DNA of 64,000 bases from an uncultured Muribaculaceae bacterium (GTDB taxonomy: Bacteria; Bacteroidota; Bacteroidia; Bacteroidales; Muribaculaceae). The notes below the pieces were generated by a model. The model did not search any database and had not been told where the DNA came from. It saw only the letters and a list, made by a program, of their open reading frames with translations. Positions 61,788 to 64,000 of the stretch are shown piece by piece. A program made the translations under genes and the position numbers. How positions within the stretch are numbered: the stretch's first letter is position 1; the number at the start of each line of letters is the position of its first letter. Where the stretch lies: positions 1-64,000 of the forward strand of contig CAJUKX010000008.1 in the NCBI GenBank assembly GCA_910586975.1, given 5' to 3'.

Positions 61788-62755
61788 AATTCTTCAATGT
61801 AATATTCAGCACTGTCAGATGCCAGATGCACATTCTGCAGATTATCTGATGCTTCTGAAATCCGCAGTTTTATCATTCTTGAATTTCGGTCGTTGATAGA
61901 ATTGTAATCGGCTGTAACGCGTATGTACGGATCTGTGTTCTTATAATCTGATACAGATATCATGTACATTACCTCTACCTGCGCCGGGAATGTTATAAGC
62001 TTTTGACCTTCAGGAACATTTACTGCATCCACAGTAACCTTTCGTGTCTTGAATATCAGAGGCTCCACATTGAACGTAAGATCAATTGAATCGGGAACCA
62101 CACACGAATTTGCCGGCGGTATAAGAGCTACTCGTTTGGTTATGGTTTCGTTGATAGAGTTTAAGCGTATCGGCTCGGTGGTAATGGCTTCCACCGATTC
62201 GGGCAATACTCCTATAGTATATACTTTTACAGAATCAAACGATAATTTGGGCTGTCCGGTTATAGTAGCCTGCGGGCCGGGAGTGACAATATAGTCCGGA
62301 TTAACCGGCAGAATTACCGGTGGCTGAGATGTAAACGACAGATTAATTGAGTCAGGAGAAATTACTATAACATTTGCCCCGTCAAAAGCATTTCTTGCAA
62401 TTGATTTGAGGTCTGTATCGGTCAGTCGTATGCTGTTCCCCACCCTGTACTGTCTGAAATCAATGTTGAAGTCGGGTATTCGTCCCCAGTTGAGCTTCAT
62501 AAGCTGAGTACCCTTGGCGTTGATGCTTACCGACATTATCTGAGGCACCCTCGACACAATGGTAATCGAATCAGGCACATGAGTTATCTTTACAGACATT
62601 CTCACATCGGCCTGGGCTTCGTCGTTAAGTGCGGTAACCCACCACAACATTGCTGAAATCACTAAAAAGACAAAGAACGTGAGCAAGCTGTGCCCTCTGC
62701 TGGAGTGCAAGCCGTCACGGAACTTCCTGAATATGTCTTTTATAGTGTAATTCAT
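61784..62755 (-). CDS. YbbR-like protein
   Basis: 323 residues. One membrane helix (about residues 22-42, FFVFLVISAMLWWVTALN) is followed by repeated beta-rich YbbR-type domains in the periplasm (segments such as VKVYTIGVLPESVEAITTEPIRL and RKVTVDAVNVPEGQKLITFPAQVEV). In Firmicutes, YbbR/CdaR regulates the diadenylate cyclase CdaA. No cdaA gene is nearby here. Its end overlaps coaE by four bases. Confidence 0.82.
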   Translation of the reverse strand: MNYTIKDIFRKFRDGLHSSRGHSLLTFFVFLVISAMLWWVTALNDEAQADVRMSVKITHVPDSITIVSRVPQIMSVSINAKGTQLMKLNWGRIPDFNIDFRQYRVGNSIRLTDTDLKSIARNAFDGANVIVISPDSINLSFTSQPPVILPVNPDYIVTPGPQATITGQPKLSFDSVKVYTIGVLPESVEAITTEPIRLNSINETITKRVALIPPANSCVVPDSIDLTFNVEPLIFKTRKVTVDAVNVPEGQKLITFPAQVEVMYMISVSDYKNTDPYIRVTADYNSINDRNSRMIKLRISEASDNLQNVHLASDSAEYYIEEL

Positions 62756-62802
62756 AAATACACGGACGCACAGTTGCCGGTGCGCCCGTAGTTTATAGGA
62801 TT

Positions 62803-63141
62803 TTATTTTGCGTTATTTGACTGCTGGGCATCCTGAGCAGCTTCTGAAGCTGAAGGATAAACAGAACCCTTGTCAATTGTAATCTTTACAGAGGGAGCGA
62901 TTTCCACCATGAAAGTCTTTTCGTTAACTTCGGTAATTCTACCGAAAATACCGCCGGCGGTAACAATCTTGTCGCCTTTTGAAAGGCCTTCACGGAATTT
63001 TTTGATTTCTTTCTGACGCTTCTGCTGAGGACGGATCATAAACAGCCAGAAAACCAGAAGGAGGAGCACAATCATGATTATGCCACTGAAACCGCCGCCT
63101 TGTGCAGCAGCATCTTGAAGAGGGATGAATTGAAGAATCAT
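62803..63141 (-). CDS. yajC: Preprotein translocase subunit YajC
   Basis: 112 residues with one membrane helix (about residues 18-38, GIIMIVLLLLVFWLFMIRPQQKRQKEI) followed by a small beta domain (GDKIVTAGGIFGRITEVNEKTFMVEI). It is an accessory of the SecDF-YajC complex. It lies between nusB and the ybbR-coaE pair in the same direction; gaps of 45-47 bases are compatible with one operon. The C-terminus is Gln/Asn/Ala-rich. Confidence 0.95.
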   Translation of the reverse strand: MILQFIPLQDAAAQGGGFSGIIMIVLLLLVFWLFMIRPQQKRQKEIKKFREGLSKGDKIVTAGGIFGRITEVNEKTFMVEIAPSVKITIDKGSVYPSASEAAQDAQQSNNAK

Positions 63142-63186
63142 TTTGTTATTTGTTAGTCGGACATTTCTGTCCCGGTTTAGGGTATT

Positions 63187-64000
63187 TTATTTTTTATTTT
63201 CGTCAATAGTCAACGGTTTGCGAAGCTCGCCATTCTCTATGAGCATGTTCACAATTGAATACAGAATTCCATTGATGAACGGGCCTGAACGACGGGTTGA
63301 ATAATCATTGGCTATCTCGATATATTCATTTAATGAAACCGGCAGAGGAATTCCGGGGAAATTGTCGATTTCGGCTATCGCGGCGATCATAATCACGATA
63401 TCCATGAAAGCCAGTCGTTCCGGATCCCAGTCGGGATTGATGAATTTGTCGATATATTCGCGATATTGCTCACGTTTGTCAACGGCGTATGTAAAGAGTT
63501 TCATGCCAAATTCGGCATCTTCCTCGTCCTTATATTGGGGCAGGAACCTTACTCCTTCTCCGTTTTCAGACTGGGCGAATTTACGTATTGTCTTCAGGGC
63601 AAAAGTACCCATAGTGGACAAATCGTCATTCCAGAAAATAGATTTAGCTTCGAGCGCTTCAGCAAGGGCATCAGAAGGCAATACCACATTGCGCATGATG
63701 TTGCGCCAGAATTCGCAATCAGTTTTCCAGTCGGTTGTTTCCAACTTCATGTATTCGGCATACAGATCCGAAGCAAGAATAGCATCGAGCAGATTCTTGA
63801 GAAGACCGGGTGAGTCAACCCAAGTAGACTTATGTTCATCAACAAACTCAGTTAATGTTTCGTTATTTTCAAGGAATTTAGCGAAAGCATTGTCAACGAA
63901 GCGGCTGTCAGGATTCAAATCGGCAGCGGTGGCAAGGTATTTTCCTTTTGCAACTTCCTGTCGATCAACTTCCTCACGTGTAAGTTCCACAATGAGTAGG
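63187..64000 (-). CDS. nusB: Transcription antitermination protein NusB, 5' end outside the window
   Basis: At least 267 residues are visible and the frame stays open to the right edge. The GTG at 63990 is not credible as the start, because coding continues (LLI upstream) and Bacteroidales NusB proteins are about 300 residues. The C-terminal NusB fold shows DIVIMIAAIAEIDNFPGIPLPVSLNEYIEIANDYSTRRSGPFINGILYSI (about residues 195-245 of the visible part). It acts in rRNA antitermination with NusE. Bacteroidetes NusB carries a long N-terminal extension compared with E. coli. Confidence 0.9.
   Translation of the reverse strand, partial: LLIVELTREEVDRQEVAKGKYLATAADLNPDSRFVDNAFAKFLENNETLTEFVDEHKSTWVDSPGLLKNLLDAILASDLYAEYMKLETTDWKTDCEFWRNIMRNVVLPSDALAEALEAKSIFWNDDLSTMGTFALKTIRKFAQSENGEGVRFLPQYKDEEDAEFGMKLFTYAVDKREQYREYIDKFINPDWDPERLAFMDIVIMIAAIAEIDNFPGIPLPVSLNEYIEIANDYSTRRSGPFINGILYSIVNMLIENGELRKPLTIDENKK

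Noticed and set aside
1..64000. Search for insertion sequences, integrases, CRISPR repeats and prophage genes
   Set aside because: No transposase, recombinase, regularly spaced repeat or phage structural gene was seen anywhere in the window.

Overview
The window reads as a core chromosomal segment of a gut-type Bacteroidota, order Bacteroidales. A Muribaculaceae-like genome is my best guess, but I could not run a phylogeny. The basis is the recurring Bacteroidetes promoter signature (-33 TTTG, about 20 bp, -7 TAnnTTTG), a DUF4492-cydA-cydB locus, DUF3667, DUF5063 and Porin_O_P families, and closest remembered homologues in Bacteroidales. Almost everything is housekeeping. I see no tRNA, rRNA, CRISPR array, insertion sequence or prophage.

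Layout. 1-1041: AT-rich flank and a small XRE regulator. 1180-4159: cytochrome bd oxidase. 4242-14861: a long minus-strand run (DUF3667 protein, rarA, TPR protein, PstS-like lipoprotein, small membrane protein, fmt, RluA-type pseudouridine synthase, phosphohexomutase, MerR regulator, M23 peptidase). 14986-20358: alaS, then esterase-recF-dciA-like-thioesterase. 20480-25211: a tightly coupled three-gene operon (unknown 609-residue protein, a NapH/NapG-like membrane polyferredoxin, a Tat-exported aldo/keto reductase with ferredoxin motifs). It is preceded by a leader hairpin that looks like a terminator or attenuator. 25327-27673: Pro-rich lipoprotein, YitT, cdsA. 31455-27663 (minus): aminotransferase, porin, exonuclease III and HAD phosphatase.

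31778-33234: small HTH protein and a universal stress protein. 38154-33247 (minus): small membrane protein, dxs, trkA, trkH. 38304-42850: panC-panD-ffh-folD-capA-like. 42936-47850: tpiA, SPOR protein, folE, class II aldolase, amino acid permease. 47981-54633: a self-contained glycine-cleavage operon (lplA-gcvT-gcvH-gcvPA-gcvPB-lpd), with the P protein split in two. 57743-54708 (minus): gmk, nadD, DUF5063, M18 aminopeptidase. 58005-61217: dusB, DUF2807 protein, flippase. 64000-61197 (minus): nusB (cut by the window edge), yajC, YbbR-like, coaE.

The most unusual part is 20366-25211. An unrecognised protein, possibly with a TerD-like C-terminal domain, is stop/start-coupled (TAATG) to an apparent NapH-NapG fusion and to an exported Fe-S aldo/keto reductase. 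A possible transcription attenuator sits between promoter and start codon. This looks like an envelope electron-transfer module of unknown substrate. All functional statements rest on motifs read by eye and on family knowledge; no database search was run.
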